Assembly: GCA_037176885.1 (NCBI GenBank)
Contig: JAWWNJ010000031.1
Coordinates: 1,240,001-1,304,000 of the forward strand
From: Favolaschia claudopus
Lineage: Eukaryota > Basidiomycota > Agaricomycetes > Agaricales > Mycenaceae
Reading direction: 5' to 3'
Length of the DNA: 64,000 bases
The translations under genes were made by a program, and so were the position numbers. This document shows, piece after piece, positions 44,039 to 54,967 of this stretch. Position 1 is the stretch's first letter. Every line of letters starts with the position of its first letter. The notes under the pieces were generated by a model. That model searched no databases, was not told the origin of the DNA, and saw only the letters and a program-made list of their open reading frames with translations.

Positions 44039-44816
44039 TCACTGAACTCCAAGCCCAGATAATACAGCATAACTTCGGCGCAGCTCCCACAAGAGCCCGC
44101 AGACTTGATCGATGTAGCGGTGCTTATTCGAGTTGCAGTATGCACCTAAGATGTTGAGGATTGCCGCCTCTGCGGCCGTGTGTCGCGCAACCGCTGCGTC
44201 TGCCAGAGTATTATCCTGCGCGTGCGCGCCTTGGACACGATTCTCCTCCAGTTTCTTGAAGCACCAGTTCGGGTCTAAAAAGACAATTGCGCCATGCTAT
44301 AAACAGTCAAACTTAAACAGACTAGCGGCGGACACGACAATGAACTCACTTCTCGGTAAGCGTCGAGCACCCGTGCATGTTGGCTGGCAACACGCTGTGC
44401 CTCTCTTCTCAAATCTTCTTTTACAGTGTCCTTTGTTACCTCTTTCGGGCGCTTAAGAGCCTGGCCGTCATTGCCGCGCTGCCAGTGTCGGCGGATAAAT
44501 GCGTCCACAAATGTCTTGTCATTCTGCGATTGAAACGCGAATCTCTGGGCATAGACAGCGCAAGCGATCTTGTAGACGATGGTGTCGATCCATTGGAATA
44601 TGGGATTATCACGCGGGCGCACATCGGTAAGGACCTGCGCAGCAGTTAGTACGCAGCACTGGGTCTAGTTTGAGAAACGTACCACGCGCAGCGACGCTAT
44701 AAGATTCACGGCAACATCTGGTGCTGAAGCATGTTGGGCAATTTGATCGAGGAGAGGGATGATGTCGTTGTCGACGGCGGCGCCCTCAGTTGAGGGATGG
44801 GCCGACGCCGCATCGG
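44039..44816 (-). CDS. Unidentified gene with unresolved 5' end
   Basis: Three phase-0 exons can be joined: about 44816-44683, 44634-44350 and 44296-44039, with introns of 48 and 53 nt. The product contains AAVDNDIIPLLDQIAQHASA, NLIASLRVVLTDVRPRDNP, FQWIDTIVYKIACAVYAQRF, FVDAFIRRHWQRGNDGQAL, EAQRVASQHARVLDAYRE, DAAVARHTAAEAAILNILGA and ends AVLSGLGVQ. It is mostly helical, without signal peptide. I do not recognise the family. Upstream of about 44820 the frame is closed by stops and no acceptor or ATG fits; a start at 44975 (MKSTGL) would need a splice that keeps hitting stops. So the gene may be 5'-truncated or frameshifted. It lies between two related repetitive elements. Confidence 0.5.
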
Positions 44817-45141
44817 CGGCAGCGCCATGAGGCGCGTTTCAGCGCGTCGTTGTAGTCAGTAGACGTCGCGGTCAGAGTCAGACGGCAGCTAAACCTTTCA
44901 AAAGAAGACTGACATCAATGACCTGCAGAGGCGGGAGAGGAAGTTGGATTACTTACTGAGCCCTGTAGATTTCATGGACGTCCGTGAATTCTCAACGCGT
45001 CCAGTCACACCTCCCACGACGTTATGTTGAGGGCCGTCGCGTCAACGCGACGCGTTTGTGTTGATAGGTGAGAGCAAGTTGGTTGATGTCCCCCAAAAGG
45101 AAACAAACCAAATCTTCGCAAACCCCGGTTGCGACCTTCAA

Positions 45142-45351
45142 TCTCGCAAAGGGAGGGGTTGTGAAATTCTGTTGACGTTTAACGTTTAACGTGGACCGCG
45201 TTCGGAGTTGCATTTTTTTTCACAACCCCCCCCAGGGAGGGGTTGTGACTTTTCGTTCGCGTTTATCGTCAAGTGCGTTTTGAGTCGACTTTTTTCACAA
45301 CCCCCCCCTGGGGGGGGTTGTGAATTTTTGCAACCCTTCCTTTTGCGAGAT
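45142..45351. repeat. C/G-palindrome element (copy 2) with inverted ends
   Basis: About 210 bp. The left end ctcgcaaagggaggggttg (45142) is an imperfect inverted repeat of the right end caacccttccttttgcgag (to 45351). Inside are two palindromic tracts, CACAACCCCCCCCAGGGAGG-type at 45221-45245 and the equivalent at 45295-45321, separated by a spacer containing GTTTTGAGTCGACTTTTTT. The spacer is similar to that of the 43510-43905 element and in the same orientation, so the two are copies of one family. No target duplication could be established by eye. No coding capacity. Sequence from 45352 to 45910 holds no gene and is the promoter side of the CFEM gene. Confidence 0.75.
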
Positions 45352-45910
45352 GGGTGGGACAAGCATCGAAGCAAGAGCAAACAGTGGCGGCTGACAGTTG
45401 CTGATCGAGCAATCACCGGAATATTTTAATTCGTCTTTCAGACCTGGTCCCTTAGTCGGTACCAGGAAAACGGTTCTAAGTACACTTCAAGCACACCTAC
45501 TTATCCATAACGGCGCTCGGTAGCATCTCTGCACTCAATCCGTACATGGCATGTATTAAATTGGCTTCCTGTCATGGGGATTCGTCAAAAGAAAATCAGA
45601 ACTGTGCCAGTGAACCCCCTCACACCGAATCCTATATTGGTTCAGCCTCCCAAATTCATGCAAGCCGTCTAGCGGTCATCTCGATTGAATGAACCGTCAA
45701 TAACTCGAACTTGAAACATTCTTGACTTCAACCTTGCCTTCCGACTTTTGCCCGCAGCGTTCTTCTCATGGTTTCCACATACTTGACGGCGTTTGTTTGC
45801 TGGGTTCTCTCTTTTCTTGGTGTATGGAATACCGTGTGTACGATCTACCGTTGTAGCGACCGTCTCTCGTATAAAGTGTCCGGCATTTGGACTACACCGA
45901 CGTGGGCAGA

Positions 45911-46558
45911 ATGCGTTTGACTGCACTCCAAGCTTCTTTCTGTCTCTTTCTCTCTTGCTCCGCTGCTATCCACTCACCTCGCCAGAAACCCCCTGGGTTT
46001 CCCTGTGAGTCTCCGCAAAAAAAAAAAAACATTGGAGCAAATCCACGATTTACGCTTACTTACAGCCTGTGCCAATGATTGTTTAAACAATCCGGCAAAT
46101 TTGGAGGGCTGCCAGCCCACAGATGAAACCTGTCTGTGTAAAAGCCTCCCTTTCGTTCAAAACACCTTCGCCTGCATTTTGGCTGCGTGCAATTCAACTG
46201 CTGACCAGCAATCTGCCATTGCCGGCGCAGAGAGTCTTTGCCTTGATTTTGTGAGCCTCTTGGGTTCTCTGTTCGTTTCTAATAGTAATACGCTCCAGGG
46301 CGTAACACTGACGGCCGAATCATCTGCGATTGTGGCTGGCTTGTCAACCATTGCCTCGGGCGCCACAACAACTGGGGGTCCGTCGCAGAGCACTTCCTCG
46401 TCAGCCACTTATTTCTCTCGTGAAATTTTCGAATCTTATGTCGCGGACACAGAAGCCCAGCTGCCGCGCCTTCCACTGGCTCCGGTCAACAGTTGGCCGG
46501 CGGCCTTTTCGTGAGCACGGCCTTGGTAGTGGGAATGGTGGCAGCTCTTTCTGTTTAA
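45911..46558 (+). CDS. CFEM-domain GPI-anchored surface protein
   Basis: Four exons: 45911-46004, 46066-46250, 46299-46419, 46461-46558; 165 aa. A signal peptide (MRLTALQASFCLFLSCSAAI) precedes a CFEM domain with all eight cysteines in order from SCANDCLNNPANLEGCQP through TCLCKSLPFVQNTF and ACILAACNST to ESLC. A Ser/Thr-rich linker follows, and splicing the last 41-nt intron reveals a C-terminal GPI attachment signal: small residues (PAAPSTGSGQQLAGG) then a hydrophobic tail (FVSTALVVGMVAALSV). Without that splice the frame ends in an unrelated peptide. CFEM proteins are cell-surface proteins that bind haem or interact with hosts or substrates. Intron 2 is a multiple of three, so its retention would also keep frame. 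Confidence 0.9.
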
Positions 46559-46797
46559 CGCCGCGTTTTCAAAGCACCCGATCGGCGCGAATGGGGCGCG
46601 TGGCTGTTATGCTACATAACTCTTTCCAAGAGCATTAGCGATAGCCCAATGAAAACGATGACATTTGCTTGCTCTGAGAGTTCATATGTGCAGCACACAA
46701 AAACAAAGGAAGCAGATGTATTGCACGCTTGAATGTAAGAACAAAATCATTGAACCAGAGGTTCAATTGCCGCGACAAAGAACGAAACTCTCAGCAA

Positions 46798-47812
46798 TTA
46801 GAAATCGTTCGCAGCAACTGCCATGTGTTCAGAAATCCCGGACGAAAGGGCGCGTGCGTCGCTGGTGACATTGATCTACAAGGAATCGTGAATGATGACT
46901 CGGAGCGAATGTGAGATGGAACTGACCATATCAAATCCCTCCGCGGCGCGTTTTGCAGCCTGAGTACCGTTAACGCAATAGATGGCGCTGGATTAAGTTA
47001 GTTACATCAAGCTAGCCCGAGGAAATTGCTCAAGCTACCATTTCTTTCCCGCCTCTTGGGTTGCCTGGCGAATTTGCTGAATAACTTTCTCAACCTCGGG
47101 ATGGGGGTCAGGTGATGGCAGGGGGTAGCCCATAGATATCGAGAGATCAAACGGCCAATGAAAAGACCATCTGTCCCCACTGAGTGCTGAGCATGACTAG
47201 AAAACGGAGAAAAGGTACCTATTCCATCAACTTGAGCAATTTCTTTGTAGTGGTTCAGGGCTTCTGTGGTTTCGATTTGCACGGTCACAATTATAGCGTC
47301 ATTGGCCTTCGACAGGTAATCCGACATGGAAATGCCCCAATTTCCGTGTGTGTATGAGCTCCCAAACCCTCGTCGGCCCCGGGGCGGAAATCGGCTGTCC
47401 GAGGCTATCTGTTGAGCCTGTTCCACTGTGGAGACCTGCAGAGGATTAAATCGGTCGGTCAAATAGAGTCAACGAAACGAGGGTTTCTAACCATCGGCAC
47501 GACGACTCCCCTCGCACCCGCATCGAGGGCGTGTTTGATTTGCCAGTTCGTACTGGTGTCAAAGCCGGTGGCTGGAATTCTGACAAGCGCGCTGGGTGCA
47601 TCTGCAGGCCGCGAACCGTGTATAGCAGCGATGGTTTCTGGTAGACCCGGGCCAAGAGATGTGAGGCCATGTTCGCAATCGATCATGATCCAAGACAACT
47701 TGGGGTGTGCCTCTGCGACAGTTCTGGCGTGAAAAAAGCCGGGACTGGTCAGTCGTACGCCAAATGCAGGCTTGTTAGTCTTGAATGCATTGAGAAGAGC
47801 ATGAGTGGCCAT
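46798..47812 (-). pseudogene. HpcH/HpaI-type aldolase with a single-base frameshift
   Basis: Five exons: 47812-47492, 47435-47219, 47179-47039, 46987-46927, 46875-46798. Encodes a class II aldolase of the 4-hydroxy-2-oxovalerate/2,4-dihydroxyhept-2-ene-dioate family: KLSWIMIDCEHGLTSLG (start of barrel), ALDAGARGVVVPMVSTVEQA, RRGFGSSYT, IIVTVQIETTEALNHYKEIA (catalytic metal-ligand Glu), then DGLFIG, and after the shift FDLSISMGYPLPSP, ending GFDMINVTSD. Near 47150-47157 one base is missing: the strictly conserved GPFDLS stretch can be read only by changing frame. All five splice phases fit only if a base is added there. Either a recent pseudogene or a sequencing error; in its present form translation would stop early. 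Length with the shift corrected is about 272 aa, normal for the family. Confidence 0.8.
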
Positions 47813-48379
47813 GAACAAGATGCGGAAAGAAGATGCAGCTGCCGGCCAGCTGTTGGTCGGGTCGAGATTAGAGACCGTTTGTCCGGATGGACAACCTTCC
47901 TTCGGACAACGTTGTTGGTTTACCAAACTTCTAACGTACGGTGCTGAGAAACATTTTGAATGAAGTTGGCTTCCGGCATATTCGATCGACGAGACAGACC
48001 ATCCGTAGCGCAGACCAACTGGGTCATGGCTTGATATGTGGAGGGAGCATTGAATACATTTGATTTTTTTTCGCGAATGCCTCTGGGGAACCGAGAATGA
48101 TACAGATATCCCCAGCAAGACACCGGTAAAGCGATCAGTATCAAAGGTATTGCTTCAAGCCAGACAATCTGCTGAACGATGTGTTGAAATCGAATGCAGG
48201 AGAGAGAGGTGTGCAGTCGTGTGGTTCGCCGGACAGATTGCCGATCATATTGATGGGAGGCAAAGAGAGATTTTCTAACATCGACTCCGTCATGGTTCAA
48301 AGAATGTTTAATTCGATACAACGCCCCGAGACAACGCCCCGAGATCACAGAGAAGCGTAGGGCTACTTGAATTACGCCT

Positions 48380-49126
48380 CTAAGAAGAGTAGGCTGCGAT
48401 GGCCGGGTCGAAGGCGTTAGTGATGTCCTGTGCGAGTTGTGTGGCCTCATCGACGAGGTCGGCCTGTAACACATTCCGCGTGAGGGGTGGGTTTGCTTGA
48501 AGTGTGTCACACGTACAGGAGCAATGGTGATCAGACCGTTGGCAAAAGAAGAGGTAGCAGCCTTCAAGTTCTTAAGATCTTGGAGGATGAGGGCAGGAAG
48601 GCCGCCAATCGGGAGGGCTTGCTACAAGGAAAACTCAACGAAAATCTTTTGAAAAACGAGACTATATATTACGAATGCGGGCTTCTTGACGACGATCTGA
48701 GTGAGAGCATCCAAGATAGTGGGCTCAATTGCTTCGACAGCAGAGAGGATGGTGCGGCCGTCATCCTCGGAAAGCTGAGGAGTAGCCTGGACAACATGGA
48801 GAGTGAGTTCCCTTCATCTAGACCACACCGGAAAAGACATACAGCCACGTCCACCACGGCACCGTTGAGGGTGGTGATGAGGTTGGTGGCGTCGGTGTGG
48901 ATGGCCTACGGGACTGTTTAGACATGTAAAACCAAGATGTGTATGAAAGCCATACCAGAGCGTTGACCAGAGAGCCGCCGGTCTGAGGGAATGCCACAAT
49001 AGCGTTGTCGAGGGTTGTCACCTGGGCGGAAATCTTGGCGACGTCAGCCTCGACGGTGGCAGCGTCACGCTTGACGGTCAGAGCAAGGCCGACAGCAGCG
49101 ACAGAAAGGATAGCGAAGAAACGCAT
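48380..49126 (-). CDS. HsbA-type secreted hydrophobic-surface-binding protein
   Basis: Five exons: 49126-48956, 48905-48843, 48786-48673, 48621-48517, 48463-48380; 178 aa, all phase 0. Signal peptide MRFFAILSVAAVGLALTV, then the four-helix HsbA/cell-wall galactomannoprotein pattern: ADVAKISAQVTTLDNAIVAF, TDATNLITTLNGAVVDV, LSEDDGRTILSAVEAI, EPTILDALTQIVVKKPAF, ATSSFANGLITIAPADLVDE. Family members are secreted and attach to hydrophobic surfaces or help recruit cutinase-like enzymes, a role known from Aspergillus. No cysteines, as usual for this family. It lies 567 bp upstream of the aldolase gene in the same orientation. Confidence 0.9.
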
Positions 49127-50153
49127 TGTTGCAAGTGAGTGTTCAGAGCAGCGAAAGGCCTGTCATTTCACGTTGCAGCAACTCGGATTTATATGGCGGT
49201 CTACGGAAGCATGGAGACCCGTTTAGAAATGGTGTGGAAGGTTGTAGAATGGCGACAATGGGTCAGCTGCTGACTAGAACCGACTCTGAAACACATGAAC
49301 GCCGCTTCAGAGCGCGGTCGTCTTTTTTCTGCGAGTCAAACCTCATGGTCGCCATCACTGGATCAGTTGAGTAGGCAGTTACAAGCGGTTACCGTGGACC
49401 AAGAAGCAGCGCTCAGGTCCCGAAATGTGAACCTATACAGTCAAGACACAAAACGTCAAAAATGAACAAAATCACGCGCAATCACCCGGCTAGCTCAAAA
49501 AGGCGAAATGCGGGGAACGTTTTCAAAAGTGCGGGGTTGAACTGGGGTTGATGAGCAAGAGCATCCAGGACTCAAAGGGAATAGGATGGGTTGCCAGAAA
49601 GACATGTATACGCAGCAATTATCCCGTGTGCATTTTGCAGCAGCACTCCGACTTTGCACCTGCACAACGCCGAACACAACAAGATTTGACGCAGCGAGGA
49701 ACAAAGCGACATTGTATTTTTCTTCCTGAGTGTTGCGCATCTGAAAATTGCGAGGGTTAAGGCATGCAGGGCCAGTGCATGGTGGCCCTGGAGCCTTTTC
49801 TAACGATCCGCAATGGCGCATCTGAATTGTGCGGGGTTCTGATTGGGTTCTGATGTCAATCAAGTCGGTTACTGGTGCTGAACTCTGAGTCTCTTCGAAT
49901 TCACCGGTTCTTCACCCCGGATGCGATTTCAGTATCCGCGTTTCTATGCACTCTATGAGAATCAATGCAATTGTTGACCAACCTACATGAATGCGATCAC
50001 TTACCTAGACTATCTCCGACTGAAGGCGAGCCACTGAACACACTCGAAAAGCTCAGAGACGGTCCATGTTGGATTCTGACGCCTTTGAATGGGCGAAGTC
50101 ACTCTATGAGATCTATTAATTTGTTTTTAACATACACTCAATCGAACGTGTAA
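49127..50153. other. Intergenic region
   Basis: About 1 kb between the HsbA-type start and the stop of the next minus-strand gene. No gene supported. It contains two diverged direct copies of a GTGCGGGGTT-containing phrase (about 49531 and 49831) and a small hairpin at about 49766-49790 (CAGGGCCA ... TGGCCCTG). No transposase-like frame. Confidence 0.5.
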
Positions 50154-50765
50154 TCACTCGGAGGTAGCATCCTTTTTCGCTTTCAACGACTGCTCTAGCT
50201 CCTCAAACGCGGTCAAAGTAACAAGTTTCTTGAGTGAGGCCGCATTTTTGATACGAGTATGTTGCGGCCACGACTCTTCTGCGACACCAGAAGATTGTAG
50301 CGTCAATCTAAACACAGCCAAGGACTGCTGGTAAGCTTCCAGGGACTCCTCGTATAAGTCGTAAACGCAGACGGCGCAGCCCGACATGCAGCATTCTAAC
50401 GAGAACTACGTAAAACCCTCGGTCATAGAAAGCAAATGGCAAATACCGTCAGACTGCGGAGGTTTCGGCTCATGCGGTATCTCCAGCCCACGGAAGTAAC
50501 GATTCGCGTCTTGGGTGACTCCAGAAAGATACGGGCCGTCGGCCGCTGCATCGGATTCCCGCGCTCGAATGTCCCGCTGCAAGGCATCTTTCCCTCGAAG
50601 TGACTGTTCTAGCCGGCGGTAACGAAGGGAAAGGTTTTGACCACCGCGTGTGGGTCTCTTCATACGCTGTATTGCACCAGCATCTATGGTGATTGAACGA
50701 CAGTTCGAGATACAGCCTGAGAGCCGGAGACGCGAAGCAAAAGCATAACGTCCAATTGAAGGCAT
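50154..50765 (-). CDS. Oxidoreductase-like domain protein
   Basis: Two exons: 50765-50447 and 50395-50154; 186 aa. The 51-nt intron joins PPQSD to ECCMSGCAVCVYDLYEESLE, the Cys-rich signature of the 'oxidoreductase-like' N-terminal domain (three conserved cysteines in a CC-x3-C-x2-C pattern). N-terminal part (MPSIGRYAFASRLRLSGCIS) is basic and could target mitochondria, where small proteins of this type have been found. C-terminal half is helical and acidic/Lys-rich (EELEQSLKAKKDATSE). Enzymatic activity has not been shown for the family, so the name is only historical. It is head-to-head with TAD1 across 200 bp. Confidence 0.85.
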
Positions 50766-50965
50766 TCAGTTCATGGTATTTCTCCGTCGTGAGTTTGTCA
50801 AGCTATTTGCGGCGGTACAGCCAGAGCTTTAGCACCCGCGACGCGTCACACGTACGGAGACTCGAGAGGACTCGGAGCAGGTGGTCGTCCAAGATCAAGG
50901 ATGGTGTCACGGTATGTCACACTCGCTTTTGCCTTCGTCCCGCATCCAGCACTCGCGTCGAAGTC

Positions 50966-52416
50966 ATGGAGGACCTTCCCCTACATATTCTGGAGGAGAT
51001 CATGGAATTATACAACACCTTACCTCTAAAGCCGCCCCCTAATCAATGGACGATCCTGGCTTCCTTCTTCGTCACATCCACCTCCACCGGAATGCACAAA
51101 ATTCTGTCTCTTGCCACTGGAACCAAGTGCCTCCCTTCCAACCGGCTCCCCGAAGATGGGGAAGCCATACACGATAGTCATGCTGAGGTGCTTGCTCGAC
51201 GCGGCGTTGTCCGCTGGTTTCTCGAAGAAATAGCTCGATTTCAAGAATCCCAAGTCTCCCAGTGGATCCATCTTTGCGATGACGGAAAATACGCCTTCAA
51301 AGATGATGCTAGACTGTCACTTTATGTCTCAACAGTCCCTTGTAAGACCCTCGAGACCCGTATATCACTTCGATTTCAACATGTGAAGGTGGAGATGCTT
51401 CCATGCGATTTCTTTCTTCCTCTCAGGATGGGGAAATGGCTGCTCTGAAAGATTCCGCGGCTCGACTTCCTTCTGATCTCACTGCGGCGACAAGGGGACG
51501 CGATAACTATGCACTCTTTGGTGCTTTACGAACAAAACCCGGCAGAGCAGACGCTCCTTCCACCGCATCCATGTCGTGCAGCGATAAAATCGCGTCTTGG
51601 AGCTACCTTGGCGTCCAAGGAGCTTTGGGTGCGAGATTCTTGCGACCATTGTATATTCATAATGTTATTATCGGTGAGGTCCCTGCTCATCTACGTTCGG
51701 TCGTGCGAGAAGACTGTGAGCGTGGGCTGTGGCAGCGGCTTGAGGGTATCCCAGGTATTCCTACCCGTCTCACGATATCGCGCAAGGACCACATACGTCT
51801 TGCAGGCTGCGGCGAATACTCCCTACATCCTTTGAAGGTTCAATTTACCGACCTGCCTTTTTTACACGCACGGACCATGGTACCCGAAGTGCGCAATTCG
51901 TGTAACGACTGTGCGCCCGATAAGTCTCTCGCATTGTAATCTCAATTTGACGTACCCTAGCATTGTGGTGGATAGCCGATTCTAGCAGACTTGCAGAAAT
52001 CATAATCAATGGTTTCAAGCGCGGAATTGCCCCGAAACACCGGCACAGAGAACTATCCAGGTGGGCCCATGTCTTGACCTCTGTGTGAATAATTCACATC
52101 CCTGAGCTATTCCTTGAGTAGACCTCAAGCCTGTCGAAAATCTATGCTGCATTTGTACAACGAAATTCTCGGAATCTGTGGACTTCCTCCTGAACTGTAA
52201 ACTCCTCCAGAATCTTCGGAACAAAACCCTGTTCTCATGTTGTCCAGTGACTTGCCTTACAGCACAGTGAAACTCTCGATGAAAGAATATCAGGCAGCAA
52301 AACAGAGTCTCGTCGGCCCCCACTGCCGATTTTCAGGCTGGATTCGTGGCTCCTCTATCCTGTTCGAAGTACGGCAACAATCCAACACCGACAAGAGCAT
52401 TAGCGGAATATCATAG
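50966..52416 (+). CDS. TAD1: tRNA-specific adenosine deaminase Tad1 (ADAT1)
   Basis: Five exons: 50966-51341, 51389-51910, 51961-52060, 52130-52177, 52263-52416; 399 aa (yeast Tad1 400). It converts adenosine 37 to inosine in tRNA-Ala. The deaminase domain shows PPNQWTILASF, the zinc-binding HAEVLARRG with proton-shuttle Glu, and PCGDAS; then KIASWSYLGVQGALG and IIIGEVPAHLR. The 3' part is hidden in short exons: SCNDSLWWIADSSRLAEII, INGFKRGIAPKHRHRELS, LSKIYAAF and MKEYQAAKQSL, the family's C-terminal YQAAK motif. The last intron (52178-52262, 85 nt) is the least certain. A longer frame stopping at 51939 ignores intron 2 and loses the conserved WIAD block. The 116-bp gap to GPC1 means overlapping 3' UTRs. 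Confidence 0.92.
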
Positions 52417-52532
52417 ACTATATACGTGTCTAGTCGTGCACAGGAGAATAGAACAACATGCTAATTAACGTTTCGTGAACAATAGATCGGGGGCATTATA
52501 CATTCGTGGTCGTCACAGGGAGATCCAATTCA

Positions 52533-54527
52533 TTATTCGTTTTTCTTCGCTTGGAGTTCGACAGCAGCCGTTGTTTCAGGGAGTTCGAGCTCGGGAGGCT
52601 CTCCATGAATAGTGTGTTTTGCGATCATTATGGGAGGTGAATCTTCTGCAGATGATTGACCATCTTCGCTGGGGACATTGCTGACCCCTGGTGTGCCGAG
52701 GGGAGTTTCGAGCCCGGACCGAGCATTGCTCTCAGCCAACTCCTTCCGTAAAGCTTCTAGCTCCCGTTCGAATCTGAAAGAGCGGATTCTCAGCAAACGC
52801 TCTGAACAACCATTTAACCAGAAGAGACTTACTTGCGACCAAAGACCTCAATATAGAACCCGCCACCGTTCCAAACGCTGACAGAAAGAATCAGGATAAG
52901 GAAGGCGCCGCTCCAGAAAGGGCTGTCATAGAGCAAATAGACGGCAGGTGCTTCGGTGAGGACCCCATACACTGCGAGGCGATTATGTTAAATCTCATGA
53001 TTTCCAGGGAGGAAAAAGGCGCACCCAGCTGGCCAGCCATGAACGATACCTCGCGATATGCGGGGGGAGTCGATGACAGCATGCGACCAATCATCCCGCG
53101 CTTATCGTTGAGAAGGAAGGAGAATGATGTCGTACGTTGGCCGGATTCTATCTTTTGACGACGATCGACAAGAATGAACTGAAGAGGCCGCTTCAGTCGA
53201 TATCTCGTCAAAATGTGCGAATTCCTTACCTTCCAGTACAATATCTGCCAACTGAGATCTGCGACGTTGTCAGAAGTTTTCAAAAGAGAAACAAACATGA
53301 CACACATATACCGCCACTCAAAAGCATGGCTCGTAACGGATTGAGGTGTGGCACCTCGAGGAGAGCAGGGAAACGGAGCTCAGCTGAGGGATAGAAATGG
53401 CTTCGAGTTCCAGAGATGAGCAAAAATACGGATCGGTATGGGAGGGGACCAACCGTATCACAGTGAAAGTGAATGGAGCGTAGATATGGATAAATAGGGA
53501 AGTAACTGCACCACCATGAATCAGAAAACGGTTCCAATCATACATGATAGCTTGTATTCACCTTTGTCTATATCGTGGAATACCAAAGAATTCCGCCAAG
53601 TGATGACCGCGCTTGCGAGAGACCCATGAGAGAGACAATAGCAGGCCGTAAAAAGGGCGGGGCTGAACGGCAACACCCAGAGGTAGATCAAGTTAAGTAT
53701 GCTGACGTAGTAACACAGGTCGAACAAGAAATCTATACTCCTTAGGTAGACGCAAATCAATGTAAAATGCCACTTACAGTGCCACGCGCGTTTCTTGTAA
53801 AAATAAACGCGAAGGGGAAGGAGATACAGAGCTGAAGGCCATATCCATTCAGAATCACGCCGGGCAGCGCACACAGAAACGCGTACCTTGAAGCGTATAC
53901 GAGACATGGATCCATCTTGCGCGTGTAGATGTAAGAATCAGAACAAAAAAGGACGCGAAATTACGCACTGTGGGGCGAGACCAAAAAGCAGGGCAGAAGA
54001 GACAAGAGACATCACACCAAAGAAGAAACTGAATACGGGATAAATTTATCACTTTGCCTGGACGTGTATCGTCAACACGCACCTGACTTTCTCCCTCGTT
54101 CTCACAACTTTAGCAGACTGCCACGAACTGGACAACTTGGTCATTCGGCTTGATACCTGGTTCCATAGTTGAGAACCGGAGTAAAGTTTGGAATGAATAC
54201 ACGCACTCTGAGCCGAAAGCTCTTGAATTCGCGCTCAAAATTCTCAGCAAGCGCGTCCCCAGAGAGGTCCCGAATCTTGAAAGTTTCCTCAGCCCTCATC
54301 TTCAGGCGGTCGCTGTGTTTCTGGAGTTTCCTCTGGAGCAAATCAACGTGAGAGTCGAAGTATGTTTCGACAGTGTCTAGTTTCGCGTCAGTGCGTGCTT
54401 GCCACTTGCAGCGAGCGTTATTGAGGATACCAAGGAGAGTGAACGCGCTGGTCCAATCAGACATTTCTTCTCGTCTAAAGCGTTCGAAAGAGCCACTAAA
54501 TGGCCCGCTGAAATAGTCTTTGGACAT
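52533..54527 (-). CDS. GPC1: Glycerophosphocholine acyltransferase Gpc1
   Basis: Twelve exons: 54527-54207, 54156-54083, 54028-53969, 53915-53887, 53831-53778, 53732-53562, 53505-53454, 53400-53312, 53258-53230, 53178-53025, 52971-52833, 52773-52533; 470 aa. Multi-pass membrane enzyme that acylates glycerophosphocholine to lysophosphatidylcholine. Coiled N-terminal part (DLLQRKLQKHSDRLKMR), then EKVSFFFGV, WIHVSYTLQALYLLPLRVY, YKKRAWHYFLFDLCYYVS, SLASAVITWRNSLVFHDIDK, RHFYPSAELRFPAL, QKIESGQRTTSFSFLLND and VSVWNGGGFYIEVFGRKFER, all hallmarks of the family. Every splice keeps frame. An earlier non-ATG frame extends upstream; the ATG at 54527 or the one at 54461 (MSDWTS) is the start. Confidence 0.95.
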
Positions 54528-54967
54528 TGTTCGTCGTTTGCCGTCGACCTGGACAATGGGCAGCAAAGCGGTTGTGGTTGTGGTCAAGAACGTGCTGATT
54601 ACCAAAATGAGAATCCTTTGCCGCGTCCTCGACACGCACCGCCACCGCAAATTTCCGAAGCCCCCTATTGGTTGCAATACGTTTATTCGGCCTTATTATC
54701 GACCACAGAAATTGGGAGACGGTCAAATTCCTCTGCTGTTCGAAACCGAGAATCTCAAAGGTAGTCGTGGCAGCATGTATTCTGCGATTTTCCGATTTTC
54801 GTGCCAAAGCGTAACCATATTTGGTAATTCGGCATCTAGACCGTGATTTCCGGCGGAGTTTGAAAGCACTTTACCTTCATTCCACTCACATAACTCGAGA
54901 GTCTTGCTCGACGCCGACTCTCTCCTCACCTTATACAACACCCGGTATATAAAGACTTGCCTCCACT

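Noticed and set aside
49531..49870. Possible mobile element from repeated GTGCGGGGTT phrases
   Set aside because: The phrases are direct and diverged, with no inverted ends or target duplication that I could find.
51389..51939. TAD1 ending at the stop codon at 51939
   Set aside because: That reading retains an intron (51911-51960) and loses the conserved SLWWIADS block and the YQAAK tail found downstream.
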